Assembly (NCBI RefSeq): GCF_905475465.1
Contig: NC_062249.1
Coordinates: 4,228,501-4,292,500, forward strand
Reading direction: 5' to 3'
Length of the DNA: 64,000 bases
Source of the DNA: Pieris napi
Lineage: Eukaryota > Arthropoda > Insecta > Lepidoptera > Pieridae
A program made the position numbers and the translations under genes. Positions 12,091 to 24,100 of this stretch are shown piece by piece; within the stretch, counting starts at the first letter, position 1, and every line of letters begins with the position of its first letter. The notes below the pieces were generated by a model that saw nothing but the letters and a program-made list of their open reading frames with translations, was not told where the DNA came from and searched no databases.

Positions 12091-13356
12091 AAGGGTTTTT
12101 CAACAAGAACTTTGTTTTCTAAAACAAAATAAAACAAAGAATTTAGAGGAAAATGAATAAAATTTTTATTGTATTACAAAGAGAAAAGTTTGGCAATTAT
12201 GAATGAAAAATGATATCTGGCAAATGTCCACCACGACCACGCTGACAGATGTTGATTCTTTCATCAAAATTTTTAATCACTTTTTGGCAAAATGGAGGGT
12301 CTATTTCGTTAATGACATCACGGATTTTGAGTTTTAAGGCTGCAATCGATTCGATTGGCTCCGTATAGACTCTGTCTTTAACATAGCCCCACAAAAAATA
12401 ATCCAGTGGTGTTAAATCACACGATCTGGCTGGCCACTTAACAATAACACTTTGCAATAAATTGATCGTTTCATTGGCTGTGTGACATGTGGCACCGTCC
12501 TGTTGAAACCACATTTCAGTGATATCCATGTCATCAATAATAGGCCAAAATTTAGTGGTTAACATCTCGCGATACCGTGATCCATTGACTGTTACCGCAT
12601 TTCCAGCCTCATCTTCGAAAAAAAACGGCCCAAACACGCCTCCAGACCACATAGTGCACCACACAGTAACACGTTGAGTATGCAAAGCCTTCTCAATAAT
12701 TGCTTTAGGATTTTCAGAAGCCCAAATGCGACAATTTTGCTTGTTGACGTACCCTGACAAATGAAAATGGGCTTCGTCTGAAAAAATGATTTTTTCAGAA
12801 AAACCAGCAGGTTGTTCCTGAATGAACTGAGCGAATCTGCGGCGATTTGAATGGTCGATCAGCTTTAATTCCTGCACCAGTTGAATCTTGTAAGGCTTCA
12901 AAGCCAAATCCTTTCGCAAAATTCGCCATGTTGTGCTTTTGGATAACCCCAATTGTTGAGAACGTCGTGAAATTGACAAATTTTGATCTTCTTCAACACT
13001 GTGGCTCACGGCGGCGATGTTTTCTGTTGAACGACCCGGTCGAACACGTGTTGGTGTTGGCACATTTTGTACCGAGCCTGTCGACTCAAATTTCGCGACC
13101 AAATTCTTAACAGCGGTCTCAGAAGGACGATTATGCTGGCCGAAAATATCACGAATTTTACGAAATGTAACTTTAACAGAACCACCATTTTTATAGTGGA
13201 TTTGAATTATTTTAATGCGATTTTCGAGCGAAATTGAATTCATTGTAATAATTGCCAAAGCACCTGCTACGAATACCGCCAAAAACTAAATGTCAAAACT
13301 ATCACGTTCTCGGTGTTGCCACAATTGAAAAACAAACTTCTTGTTGAAATACCCTT
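12091..13356 (-). mobile_element. Mariner-type DNA transposon, full length
   Basis: Terminal inverted repeats of about 30 bp (12091-12120 and 13327-13356, starting AAGGGT and containing TTTCAACAAGAA) differ at only a few positions. They are flanked by TA at 12089-12090 and 13357-13358, the target duplication of the Tc1/mariner superfamily. The element is 1,266 bp and holds a single transposase gene. Confidence 0.9.
12197..13243 (-). CDS. Mariner-type transposase
   Basis: Cut-and-paste transposase acting on its own inverted repeats. I start it at the second Met (MNSISLENR), because the 13 residues before it look like leader sequence. In the longer 361-residue frame, an N-terminal HTH region (about 14-75) is followed by a second HTH (about 95-140). 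The catalytic acids are D169 (FSDEAHF), D262 (QQDGATCH) and D294 (LTPLDYFLWG). Only 31 residues separate the last two, shorter than DD34D mariner. From memory, related insect transposases of this type have about ten more there (DD41D), so a small in-frame deletion is likely and activity is doubtful. The frame is otherwise open to a natural C terminus, suggesting a fairly young insertion. Confidence 0.88.
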   Translation of the reverse strand: MNSISLENRIKIIQIHYKNGGSVKVTFRKIRDIFGQHNRPSETAVKNLVAKFESTGSVQNVPTPTRVRPGRSTENIAAVSHSVEEDQNLSISRRSQQLGLSKSTTWRILRKDLALKPYKIQLVQELKLIDHSNRRRFAQFIQEQPAGFSEKIIFSDEAHFHLSGYVNKQNCRIWASENPKAIIEKALHTQRVTVWCTMWSGGVFGPFFFEDEAGNAVTVNGSRYREMLTTKFWPIIDDMDITEMWFQQDGATCHTANETINLLQSVIVKWPARSCDLTPLDYFLWGYVKDRVYTEPIESIAALKLKIRDVINEIDPPFCQKVIKNFDERINICQRGRGGHLPDIIFHS

Positions 13357-13563
13357 TATTAGTATAGCTATTAGATAATTCAATTGACTACTTCGACTTG
13401 TTAGTATATCACATTTACATTTTTTTTATTTAGATAAAGTAATATAATATACATTCTCTATCTAAACGCGTGTCGTTCGACAAAGGCCTACTCTAAAGTT
13501 GTCCAATAATGGCGTTTTTAAGCGGTAAAAATTCTTTACCATTTCTGCTCATTCTATCTCATT

Positions 13564-13593
13564 AATTATTCATCATAATTATGATGAATAATT
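13564..13593. repeat. 30-bp perfect AT-rich palindrome
   Basis: AATTATTCATCATAA followed by its exact complement. Low complexity makes this modest evidence of anything. Confidence 0.6.
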
Positions 13594-13849
13594 ATCATTA
13601 TTATTTGCTTATTATATTTTTTATATTTTGTGTTAAATTTATTAGAAAACATCACGCCACTGTGAATAGGAGCTGAGTAACAATTAAAACAACAGGAAAA
13701 ATTATTTCCTGTTCAGCTACTGTTATTTGCACTGCATAGAGATTTAAAGTTACGCAAATCATGCACGATATGTTAAGGTTGATCCAGTTTAACGCTATCT
13801 GTGGTAATCCAATTATTTATATAATATTCTCTCTCTTTATTTGCGAGTT

Positions 13850-14120
13850 GAGCAGTGTTGGCCTAGTGGCTTCATCGTGCGACTCTCATACCTGAGGTCG
13901 TAGGTCGATCTCCGGCTGTGCACCAATGGACTTTCTTTCTATGTGCGCATTTAACATTTGCTCAAACGGTGAAGGAAAACATCGTGAGGAAACCGACATG
14001 TCTTAGACCCAAAAAGTCGACGGCGTGTGTCAGGCACTGGAGGCTGATCACCTACTTGCCTCTGTTAGATTTAAAAATGATCATGAAACAGATTCAGAAA
14101 TCTGAGGACAAGACCTAAAG
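13850..14120 (+). repeat. SINE family S
   Basis: Nearly complete: GAGCAGTGTTGGCCTAGTGG (A box), CGTAGGTCGATCTCCGG (B box region), full body and CTGAGGACAAGACCTAAAG end. Small frames inside it are not genes. Confidence 0.88.
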
Positions 14121-15404
14121 GCCTGACCTTTTTTCATTATTTGCGCAGATTTTCATAAAAATAAAAGAGCCTGTGCGGAAAGTGAGCCGTCGAAGTTAGG
14201 TAGCTGAATTTAGTTTTGTTTAAAATAACTACGCATCAAAACAATGATGAAGTACCATTATTGTTTCGTAATTTGCACGGCTCTGGCGCGGGTGAAAGGG
14301 CAAGAAACATAAGCCTACATATTTCGTTATTATTAAAATATTATGCTTATAACAAATTTTTCCCAGATTTAAGAGGTAAGGTTTGTATAGAAAAACGGGG
14401 AGCCAGGAAAATCAATTCGCTATCCAAACTCAATCTCCAAAATCGGGTCTATAATTATTCTTCGTTTCAAAAGAAATCACCTAAATCCGTGCTGCATCCT
14501 AATTCCGCGTTATCCATCGCATCGGAAGTCGTTTAGTCGTCAAAAACAACGCCACGCCAGCGCGCTATCTCCACACCAGCGTTGAATAATACATGATTCT
14601 GATTACTTCACTCTGCTGACATGGCTTTCCTCAAAAGAGTATGAAGCTCGAAGTTCATTTTGATAAGCTTGTTTATTTGTTTTTTTGCAACTTCTTTATA
14701 ATCAAATAGGGAAGAGGTTCTTTGGAATTCTCTGACACCTGCGAGACTGTATCTTCTAGTAACGATAGCGATTCCAACAGTATTGTCAACTCTTTCAATC
14801 TGCATACTCAGGAAGAGGCTTTTCTGAAATCACGCGTACCAAATTTCAATGATTAGGTAAGTCAGGATAGTTATTGATATTGAAAGTTACAGAGTATCGA
14901 TCCTGGAATAAAGAAAGAAAAACCAATTTATGTTTTTCTAATGTGGTACGATTTGGAATCGGAATTTTTGTTGTTTATTCGACAATTGATGGACTGAGAC
15001 AAATGAAAACAATCTGGCCTCAACCTCCTCCTCTTTCGAAGTCCGCTAACAAAACATTTTATATTTAAATAAAAAAATATAATAAAACATTCTATTGTTC
15101 CCAACTTCATACAAATACATATCTATATGTACTGTCTGCAGTATGCTTTATTCTTGGGAGCATTTAAGTAAAAATAGCGAGTTACTGGTGACTAGGATCA
15201 ATAGTGTGCGCTGGATCAGCGAAGCACGGCCCAGGATTTTCCACTAGGGTTGGGACAAGATAAATATTTGTAGACCTATAGTTGTATAGAATATTTAATT
15301 ATTTAAGTTGAGACGACTATATATCTTATTATTTTTTTGACCAAAACCGTTATAATTTTGTACAACTGTCAAGCGCAATACAATCATTGTTTTTTCTATG
15401 TAAT

Positions 15405-15565
15405 TGGAGCCAAACAGACAGGAGGCTCATCTGATGTTAAGTGATATCACCGCCCATGGACACTCACATTGCCAGAAGGCTTGCAAGTGCGTTGTCGTCC
15501 TTTCAAAAATTGTTACGCTCTTTTCTTGAAGGACCTAATTTTGATTGATTGCTTGTTGAATACAA
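15405..15565 (-). repeat. Family A LINE tail
   Basis: Minus-strand copy: AGGAGGCTCATCTGATGTTA, CACCGCCCATGGACACTC and CTTGCAAGTGCGTTG on the plus strand. Confidence 0.65.
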
Positions 15566-15987
15566 TCAAGCGGAAGGAGCTGGTACTATTGTACTGGCTG
15601 TTTCACCGGAAATCAAACCCAATTTTGTAGGCTGTAGATGTTGTACATTTAACTATAAACTACGAAGGCCCAAATCCCTACGTACCCAAGAAAATATTAC
15701 TAGAAATAATATTATTTGTTAAACGACTTTGACAGCCCTATGCTGTACGAAGGATGATCCGCTGCACTTATTAACTCGACGCAATTTATTAATTGCTCAC
15801 GTGAAGCTCAGTCGCCTGTGTGCGCATCTTGTGCCAGCCATGGAAATCTCTATAAAGATTATACATTATAAAGTGTATAATATGTTTTCAACAAATTAAC
15901 GAATTAGGTTATTAGGGAGACATACCTTTACATAGAATTGTACTAAGAACTTATACAAATGGTTTTATATTACCTTAAATATGTAAT

Positions 15988-16105
15988 GTGCGAACCATCC
16001 CTTAGATTTTAAGTTCGATGCCCGGCTATGCACCAATGGACTTTCTTTCTATGTGCGCATTTAACAATCGCTCGAATGGTGAAGGAAATATAGTAGTGAG
16101 GAAGC
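15988..16105 (+). repeat. SINE family S, partial, in an inverted pair
   Basis: AAGTTCGATGCCCGGCTATG and CACCAATGGACTTTCTTTCT; broken off after the GTGAAGGAAA block, where an inverted copy begins. Confidence 0.75.
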
Positions 16106-16111
16106 AATCCA

Positions 16112-16263
16112 CCTTTTTTAGGTCTGTTTCCTCGCGATCCTTTCGTTCGAACGAATGTTAAATGCGAATACAGACAGAAAGTCCATTAGTGCACAGCCGG
16201 GGATCGAGCCTACGATCTCAGGGATGAGAGTCGCACTCTGAAGCCACTAGGCCAACAGTGATC
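16112..16263 (-). repeat. SINE family S, partial, inverted partner
   Basis: Its head ends at GCCACTAGGCCAACAGTG (plus strand). It forms a tail-to-tail pair with 15988-16105. Confidence 0.8.
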
Positions 16264-16279
16264 TGAAATGTTTTTATAA

Positions 16280-16503
16280 GTTTACTAGTGGACCCGACAG
16301 ACGTTGTCCTGCATGATATTTCAAGCAATTAGTAAAGCAAAGTATGAAAGTACCAACTGCAGCGCCATCTGGCGGGCTGATTTGTGAATCTAAACCATTC
16401 CCAGATCCCCTTGAACACACACAAAAAATTTCATCAAAATCGGTCCAGTCGTTTGAGAGAAGTTCAGTGACATACACACTCACAGAAGAATTATATATAT
16501 AAA
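16280..16503 (+). repeat. LINE-like tail with GACCCGACAGACGTTGTCCT
   Basis: GGACCCGACAGACGTTGTCC, AATTTCATCAAAATCGGTCC and CACAGAAGAATTATATATAT form a familiar arthropod repeat end. A shorter relative is at 52988-53110. Confidence 0.55.
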
Positions 16504-17464
16504 GATTAAATTCAGAATTCTGAGAAAAATACTCTACAGCACTATATTTAAATTCACCTTCTCGCAGTACGCTATCGACAGGGCCATCTATATTCATGAC
16601 CCAGTATGTACGTATATTTGGCAAAAATACAATTGTTTAAACCAAGAAACCATTTCACACACTCATTTTAATACAAATGAAATAAAGCTTCAATATATTT
16701 GTTTCTGCGACGTGTTTTTATGTAAACGGTTAGGGCGGGCGGCGTTGGGCGGCGGCGCGGAGCAGGAAAACACAGTAGTTAGGCATGTCGCCAGTCCAAT
16801 ATTACTGATTTATGGACAATTTCATTAGAGAACTATGCGGCTGGCGCTTACACCGAACTAGTTCTTTTTATCCTCCTTTATTTTTTATGTAAGTATATAA
16901 TCTTTAATTTCTTCCTAATGTTTAATTCTTGATTAAATAAAATGATATTTTAGTAAAAAATATTGCTTATTCAAATTTTATTTATTACGATATAAGTATA
17001 ATCAAAATTATCGTCATGTTGTTTTATTTTAATATGCTGTATTGTCACTATAATCTAAATCTAAAAGGTACAGATTTTAGTATAAACGTCTGTGTGTAGA
17101 GCTTGTATACATATATCCAACGGTGTTACACACGCCCACAACATATGACATAATACACAGCGTTGCATAATGCATGGGCTATATTTTCACCACGAGTTGA
17201 TACAGGATCCAGCCATCACTTAGAGCCGGTTCATTCGCAAATTGGCGTCAACTTATGTTTTATTTAGCAATGTGTGGCTAGTGCCAATTTCTCACAGAAA
17301 TTGTATGGTGTACCCATTTTTTGACACGCACTGTATTATTCATATGAGAGATTGCTTAGTTTATTTCATGAAAGAGTTGAAGTGTCACTAAGAAGATATA
17401 TTTAAGAATCTCGTCATATCACGTCTTTAGAAAGTATTGTTTCAACAAAATACACACAGTATTA

Positions 17465-18055
17465 AGGTCGATTCACACATATCAGTGAGCCCACAGTTCC
17501 GGCACAGTACCGCATCAGTGATAATTATTCTTTCAAACATTCTCTATGGATGTATTCACACTTGTCAGTGTCAGTGTCGTCTCAGTACCGTCAGTGTCAG
17601 TGCCGGCACCGGCCATCACGGACGTGATCGGCGACAACGATATTTTATCACGGATCACTGACGCCGCTGCATCGAAATAAAAAAGATTATGCATTTTAAA
17701 ATATTCAAAATACTTTCTTTCGTCTTTAATTAATTCTTTGTATAATGTCACGAATTCTCCTTCTGATTCTCTTAACTTCCATGCTTCATGTACCCATTTT
17801 CTTTTTTTTCCTCGATTCTCTTCTTCTTCTTCGTCTAAAGCAATGGCTATCATAGCTAATTCTGTGTTATTGAAGAGTGCCATCAAAACAATCGACGTCA
17901 ACGCTAGTCTGAAAGGAACGTCGTGCACGAAGACCCGCAGAGATCTGTACTGATATGTGTGAATTGAAGCACTGACGCACCACTGTAGCACGGATACGGA
18001 ACTGTAACGGTACTGTGCCGGAACTGTGGGTTCACTGATATGTGTGAATCGACCT
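17465..18055. mobile_element. PIF/Harbinger deletion derivative
   Basis: 48-bp terminal inverted repeats beginning AGGTCGATTCACACATATCA match at all but one position. They are flanked by TTA at 17462-17464 and 18056-18058, the 3-bp duplication usual for PIF/Harbinger. Subterminal GTCAGTGTCAGTG-type repeats lie inside the left end. At 591 bp it cannot encode a full transposase but keeps an N-terminal fragment. Confidence 0.88.
17533..17883 (-). pseudogene. Harbinger transposase N-terminal fragment
   Basis: The start at ATG 17881-17883 gives MALFNNTELAMIAIALDEEE, then KRKWVHEAWKLRESEGEF and TLYKELIKDERKYFEYFKM. This matches the N-terminal segment of Harbinger nucleases (WVH...GEF...LYKEL...FFEYFRM). 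The catalytic DDE region is gone; after about 66 residues the frame runs into terminal repeat sequence and stops. Confidence 0.75.
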
Positions 18056-18117
18056 TTAGCATAGTTACGAACAGTGTTGGCATAGTTCGTAGGTTTGAGG
18101 GGGGGGCCCTATTAGAA

Positions 18118-18180
18118 AAAACTAATGAACACCAAACAGATACATAAATCTGAGTACCAGAGCTAAAGTTGTAGGCGTTG
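18118..18180 (+). repeat. SINE family S 3' fragment
   Basis: AACAGATACATAAATCTGAG and AGAGCTAAAGTTGTAG are the 3' portion only. Confidence 0.5.
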
Positions 18181-18189
18181 TTTTTTAGG

Positions 18190-18660
18190 TAGTGTCATAA
18201 CTCCCCCTTTCTTGGCGAGTCCTTTAAGGTCTCTGCAGTTAGGCTATGGAACTTCCCGTCCATATTCGCTTAGCTCCTTCTCTATCTTCCTTTAAATTTC
18301 TTCTGTACAAACATTACCTGTCCACATCGTATCCCTAACTTTAAAAATACCTGCTAACTGACGTGAGACTGATCTTAAATTAAATTAAAATGATTCATGG
18401 GCATTTTTTTTTTTCATGTATCCTTTATTAGTTTGTTTTTTGTTCCTGTTTAGTGTCTTTTTCTTAACAACTATATGTAATACTTGTATTTTTGCACTTC
18501 TTGCCTACCTTATGTAATTTAATACATTTTTTTTCTTTTCTCACAGTGGTTGCCTGCAAGAGATCGCTCGAAAGCAATCAGGCCGCCAGTTGCTCTCCTT
18601 TTTATTTAATTATGTCAATTGTACTATATTTACGTACATGCAACGAAGTGTTAATAAATA
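18190..18660 (+). repeat. LINE 3' end (family C), with RT C-terminal scrap
   Basis: A coding scrap (SFKVSAVRLWNFP, about 18219-18260) resembles the C-terminal block of LINE reverse transcriptases. It is followed by a 3' UTR with GAGATCGCTCGAAAGCAATC and ends GCAACGAAGTGTTAATAAAT. Related inverted fragments occur at 19575-19690 and 20930-21115. Confidence 0.55.
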
Positions 18661-18715
18661 AATAATAAAAACAAATATTGGTTGTTTGTAAAGTAGGTTT
18701 ACGATCGAGATGTTT

Positions 18716-19042
18716 ACGTGATAACGTCTTATTGGTGATATAAGTTTTTGGGAAGTTAGGAATTAATGAAGATAACAATTTTTTCAAATTTTAAATTACA
18801 TCTATCGTTTTATTCACACTTTTGATGATAAATTTCGGGTGTAAAATGATAAGTTTACTTATTCGACAATGATATACATTTTTCTTCATACATTCACGGA
18901 ATGACTGGCAGCGCTCGAGATGAGACGGGTGATCGGTCCGTCTCTCTCTCGTTATACCTGCGATCGCGCTCGTGAGGTTTTGGTGTGACACAAGTTTCTG
19001 AACATGTCACCCGACTAAAACGATTTTAAAGACGTTATCACG
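18716..19042. mobile_element. Candidate MITE with 15-bp inverted ends
   Basis: ACGTGATAACGTCTT at 18716-18730 and its exact complement at 19028-19042 bound a segment with a GC-rich middle (about 18890-18980). No target duplication was confirmed. Confidence 0.35.
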
Positions 19043-19574
19043 TCAAAATAAAACTAAATATGAACGAAATGTCGCGTTGGATTTCAAATAGTCAAATGGC
19101 CGCAAAAACTAACACATCATGTCTCGTGACAACGCGTATTGTACTAGAGATGTAATTGACCAATCACAAACAAACGAAACGCACAATCGTTTCGTCCTTC
19201 GCTTTACGCGTATTTTGATGCGAATCGGAGCACTCTCTTTCAATTAACGATAGTCGTTTCAAGTTTATATTAATACAGGAGATTAAATCCCCAATAAGTA
19301 GTATTATCGTATAACAATAAGAAACTCAAAGTAAGCAACCAGATACAAGTAATACATTGTTTGCTTGATATCCGTCCTTGATTGAATTGTTCGTGAACGC
19401 CGTAGCGAGCGACGTGAGCAAACACGACCGTCTCCACTAGTCTCAGTAAATACATGATAAATTACATCGGCTAGTCTCTAATAATATAATATTATGGTAT
19501 AAAAGTATTTTATTGTATTTCTTTGTACGTATTTATACAATAACTACATAGTTGTCAAAACTCCATTTGTATAT

Positions 19575-19690
19575 AAGAAGACTTATTTACACTTCGTTGC
19601 AAGAAATACAGTACAATTAAAATCATTAAATTAAAGTGATAACACTTTCGAGCTATCTCTTTCAGGCAAAAAAAATTAAATAATGTGAGA
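19575..19690 (-). repeat. LINE family C 3' fragment
   Basis: TTATTTACACTTCGTTGCA (complement of the family C end) and CGAGCTATCTCTTTCAGGCA, diverged. Confidence 0.5.
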
Positions 19691-20615
19691 AATTGAAATG
19701 GAAAATTACAAAAGATATATAATTACTTAAACATGGAACAAACCAATTATAACATGTGTAGACACTAGACTATGAAAAGAATGAACACACATGAATCACA
19801 ATAATTTCAGAGATTAAAAGGAATATATAGAATCAGCTAAGCGGTTAAGAAAATTAATTCCATAGCCTCGCTGCAGAGACCTGAAAGAAATCGCCAAGAA
19901 AGGAAGAGTTATGTGAAAGGATTTTAAGGATATATTTTGAAGACGAGCGTAGGCTATAGCTATGAGCTATAAGATTTCAAAATCGTTCTTGAGGTAAGGA
20001 ATAGTTTTAGAATTGAAGAGGTTGGAGAACTTCAGCAGCACGCTGCTGAGGAACGTATAAATGTGATTGTACTTTCTTAGACCGAATATGAAACGGATAC
20101 AGGAAATGTTTAACTACTTTTTGATTATTAAAAGCAAATAACATTTGTATTTGTTAAAAAACATAATTTTTAATAATAAGATCATGTAATACATTTAAAT
20201 GTTTATTATGCTTATTAAAGTTATTGAAAGAAATGAATCACTCACGGTCGTAATTTTTAAAATTCAATCACTCATGTTGAAAAACTCGTTCATTACATTT
20301 TTGTTCGGAAAAAATTTAATGCATCACTGTAATGCCTCGTGGATCCGTAAGGGATAATCCAGGCTTTATCAATTCACTATAAAAGTGCAATATTGCTAAT
20401 TTACTAATGCGTTTCAATCCTTAGGGAATTGGAAAAAGTTTTGTTTTTATATCCATATGAGATGATATGAATGCTTAGTTAGTACAAATTTCATTAATAT
20501 AATGTTTTTGGAGTCGTGTAACCATGGAAAGGAGCAAACAAGAGTCATTAACTACCAAGCTGGTAGACACTCGAGATGGTTTGTATAAAACCTGCCCGCA
20601 CAATTAAAAAATAAT

Positions 20616-20780
20616 CAGTGGCTAGTAGGTGATCAGCCTGCAGTGCTTGACACACGCCGTCGACTTTTTGTGTCTAAGATATGTCGGTTTCCTCACTATG
20701 TTTTCCTTCACCGTTTGAGCAAATGATAAAACTTTGGGTATGAGAGTCGCACGCTGAAGCCACTAGGCCAACACTGCTCT
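20616..20780 (-). repeat. SINE family S, internal deletion
   Basis: GGTGATCAGCCTG, ACACACGCCGTCGACTTTTT and the head (GAAGCCACTAGGCCAACACT); the segment with the B box is deleted. Confidence 0.75.
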
Positions 20781-20929
20781 ACCCGGACAATTTACTACTA
20801 CATATTATTCTCGCGTTATGGCATTATTTCTCAAAAAATGTTTTTTCGTGACATGACTAACATACTTACTATTAAATAGTAATATAAAGTACATATCTTG
20901 TATAAAATCGGGTAACGTCCTATAGTTTA

Positions 20930-21115
20930 CAATATATATTTATTTACACTTCGTTACATTTATAGAAAAGCAGATATTACATAAAATATATTAGGTATGC
21001 AGCGGTCTTATCGCTAACAAGCCATCTCTTCCAGGCAACCCTAGTAAGCAAAAAAACTAAAAAAAGAAATATGATGGGTAAAGTGCAAGAAGTGCATAAT
21101 CAAATTTTATATTAA
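20930..21115 (-). repeat. LINE family C 3' fragment
   Basis: TATTTACACTTCGTTACAT and AAGCCATCTCTTCCAGGCAA recall the family C 3' UTR in inverse orientation. Confidence 0.5.
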
Positions 21116-24100
21116 AAAAATTATAGAATCACCAACCTTACGTAATCTAAAATTATTTATCTTAATCTAAAAAAATAATAAAATAAACTACAAAATAAAA
21201 AGCACGGATTCACCATTTGCAATGCAACACAAAAGAATTTAATAATGAAACGTAAATTAAAAAATTATGTATGCGTTTTATGAATGTTTTGATTATAAAA
21301 AAAACATATATTTCTGTAAGCGTTTCAAAATACGATTCGTTTTCAATGTAAATATATTATGTTCAATTTGATCAACACTAAAATTACTGTGCAAAACATC
21401 TAAAATCGTCCAATTCAATTTCCAATTTTATATCGATGAAAATAGTTAGCTTGTTGAAGCGTATTGATAAATAAAAACTTTCACTAAAATGTAACGTGTT
21501 GTCAGCTGACGTCGGTGTCAGTTGACGTTGACATATGACATCGGCCGACAACGGTCAAACGCTTTAAAAACAATACGAAAACAAGTTTCATTAATAACTT
21601 TTTAGGGACGTGAAATTGGTGTTTCTGTTCCGTTTAGACCTTTATTCAATAGTAAATATGAGTTCAGATATATTTACAAAAGTGAGCTTAGATATAATAA
21701 GATAATTTAAATAGATAAGTAAAATTTGTATTTAATTTAAATACACGGAATATCCCGTGCTTAATTGACTATATTTGATTTCAAAAACAATAAATGTTTT
21801 CGATGTATAGGTCTATACTTATACCATAGATTAGCAACAGAAATATATGTATAATACAGATAAAATCTGTGTTTTGCACTATAGGGGAGCACAGGGCTTA
21901 AATGATAATACTTTCATTACAGACTTAACATCACGATTGTCACGTCCACACGTGTTAAACGCTATTAATTGCGTTAACGACGGATCCATTGGACACGACA
22001 CCTGCCGACTCGCGTTTTAAACCAATTTATGTAAATCACATTCTTTAATACTATTTAATGTGGTTGAATGATTACGACATTCGATATTTTAGAGATGTTA
22101 TTTTGATAGCGGATTTCGTAAATAACATTACTGCAATGTTAAACAAACATTTAGAAAGTATAATTGTATATCAAACTTAAATATTTGTCAAATAGTATTG
22201 ACGCGTTACTGGAAAATTTAATTTTGTTTAAAATATTTTACTCGTAGATATTTTAAAATAAGACACTATTAATTATTAGTTAACATGACGTATACATTAA
22301 TAATTTGGCTTTGTTTCTGTGCGATAAAATAATTGTTCAAAACAAAACGGTTAAGGTTTAAAGACATTCATTCTCATAACAGACAATAGTCACTTACATG
22401 AGAACTTATATACTAAAGATAGAATTTATCACGTCGTGAGTCATTGAAGAGCTTCAAGGATGAATTAGCGAAGAAGAACTTGGGTGGACTTTCATTTACG
22501 TAGGTAACTAAGGATCACTCAAGAGATGGTCTTTTAGTCTTAATTTAAATATTGCCAGGCTGTCTGCACTTTTTATATTTTGTGGAAATCTATTATACCG
22601 CAGCACTCCCCCAACGCTCAATTTTTTTTACCGTTATTGGTTATAAACTTAGGTACAATTAGATTGTGAGGGCGTCGTGAACTGCGCTTCTGAATTTGAT
22701 TTATTTTAGTAAAAGTAATGTTAGTGTGTATATAGTCATTTAGAGTTTTGTAGATTAATAAGTTCATTGTTTTAGTATACACAGTTGTCATTAAAAACTG
22801 AAACAGACGCAAAACAGAAATGTCTACCTTATTTTCAAACATCTATATCATAAAATCTTCATTTATAAATCGCTATACAATAAATAAACAAATTTAAAAT
22901 CGCAAATCCGCTCAGCCCATAAAGGAATCGCCTAATGGCACAAAATGTATTTATTTACCTCCGCCGAGCATAGAACCTGCGATAAACACTTCAGTGTACG
23001 CTGTTTATTTGATTTATACTTGAGTTTCAAGTAAGTTTTAAATGCATTGCTCAGGTAGTTTGTGGAAAATATGGAGATTTCACGAACTTCCGGCGGTACT
23101 GTTTATCATATTTTTGATAGTCTGAACAATGTTATTGTTTTGAATCCCATATTATGACACGAGACAAGTTTCAGCTAAGACCTAAATATTTTGTAAGTCA
23201 ACTAATAATTCATATGGTATATTAATAATGATATATTTTACAGTGCAAATCAGCCAAAAATCTAATGCTTGACGGCTAAATGAAGCCGGAAGATCGGACT
23301 TGTGGTTCGAAGATAATATGGTGTGTATATAACTTCTTTCCACATCCAGAAGAAATTTAACGCCCATTCAGGCCGAGCTACGCTCGCCAAAACAGCCCGA
23401 GCTAATCGTTAAGGCCCTTAAGGCCAACAGCCAGATTCCATTAAAAAACAATTAAAAAAATGTATTGGGCAAGCTGAACATAGCCAAACCTTCACGCAAA
23501 ACGGACGAATGCGGAGTAAAGAGTAGAGAGAGAAGTAACATTAACACTGTATTGATACTATTTCTTCTGATATGTTTTTACTCTAAATGTTCACTCGATC
23601 AGGAACTGAATGTGGTAAGGACAGCATTAGTAGTACCAGTACCAGATGTTTCCTACATAAATAGTAGTTTAACAAACGTTAATTAAAGATTATAAAACTT
23701 TTTTTTTAAATTTATTTATAAAAATTAATCCTGTCCTAACAGGTTGACCGTAAAAGAATGCACAACAAATCAATAAAATTTACACAGGAAGTAAAAAACA
23801 AACATAAATTCTGTTCACAAACATCAAATATAACTAACTACTATATGCACTAACAAATAATAGAACTTTTGACCCTCTTCTTTATTAGTTAGCCCCTATT
23901 CGAACAACCGCCGAAACCATTTGCACGTATAGTTTCAGAAACTTATAATTACGGATTATAATGTCCAAATCAAGTAATTAAAATTGTCATCCTAATGATT
24001 AAAACTTGTTTTAATCCAGTTGACAATTTTCCATACATACGGTTCTTTCCTCGGTTTTTCCCTATGAAAATATTTAAAAATAATTAAATTACCCCAGTCC

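Larger units (their letters stand above)
14121..17461. other. Intergenic DNA between listed repeats
   Basis: Holds the family A tail, the SINE pair and the 16280 repeat. A 106-codon frame at 14216-14536 has no recognisable domain and no splice context. A GC-rich patch at 16725-16800 (GGGCGGGCGGCG) stands out in composition but nothing downstream supports a promoter. Confidence 0.4.

Noticed and set aside
13850..13930. A tRNA gene in the heads of the SINE copies
   Set aside because: A- and B-box motifs are present but no cloverleaf can be closed, and each head continues into the shared SINE body.
13918..14118. Frames of 60-80 codons recurring at several places (also 28849-29088 and 53258-53452)
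   Set aside because: They are the SINE body translated; similarity among them is repeat identity, not a protein family.
14216..14536. A 106-codon plus-strand frame as a small gene
   Set aside because: No Met codon opens it, and no domain, signal peptide or codon bias is visible; kept only as a note on the region.
16274..16624. A 116-codon minus-strand frame as a gene
   Set aside because: It lies across a repeat tail and has no domain or splice context.
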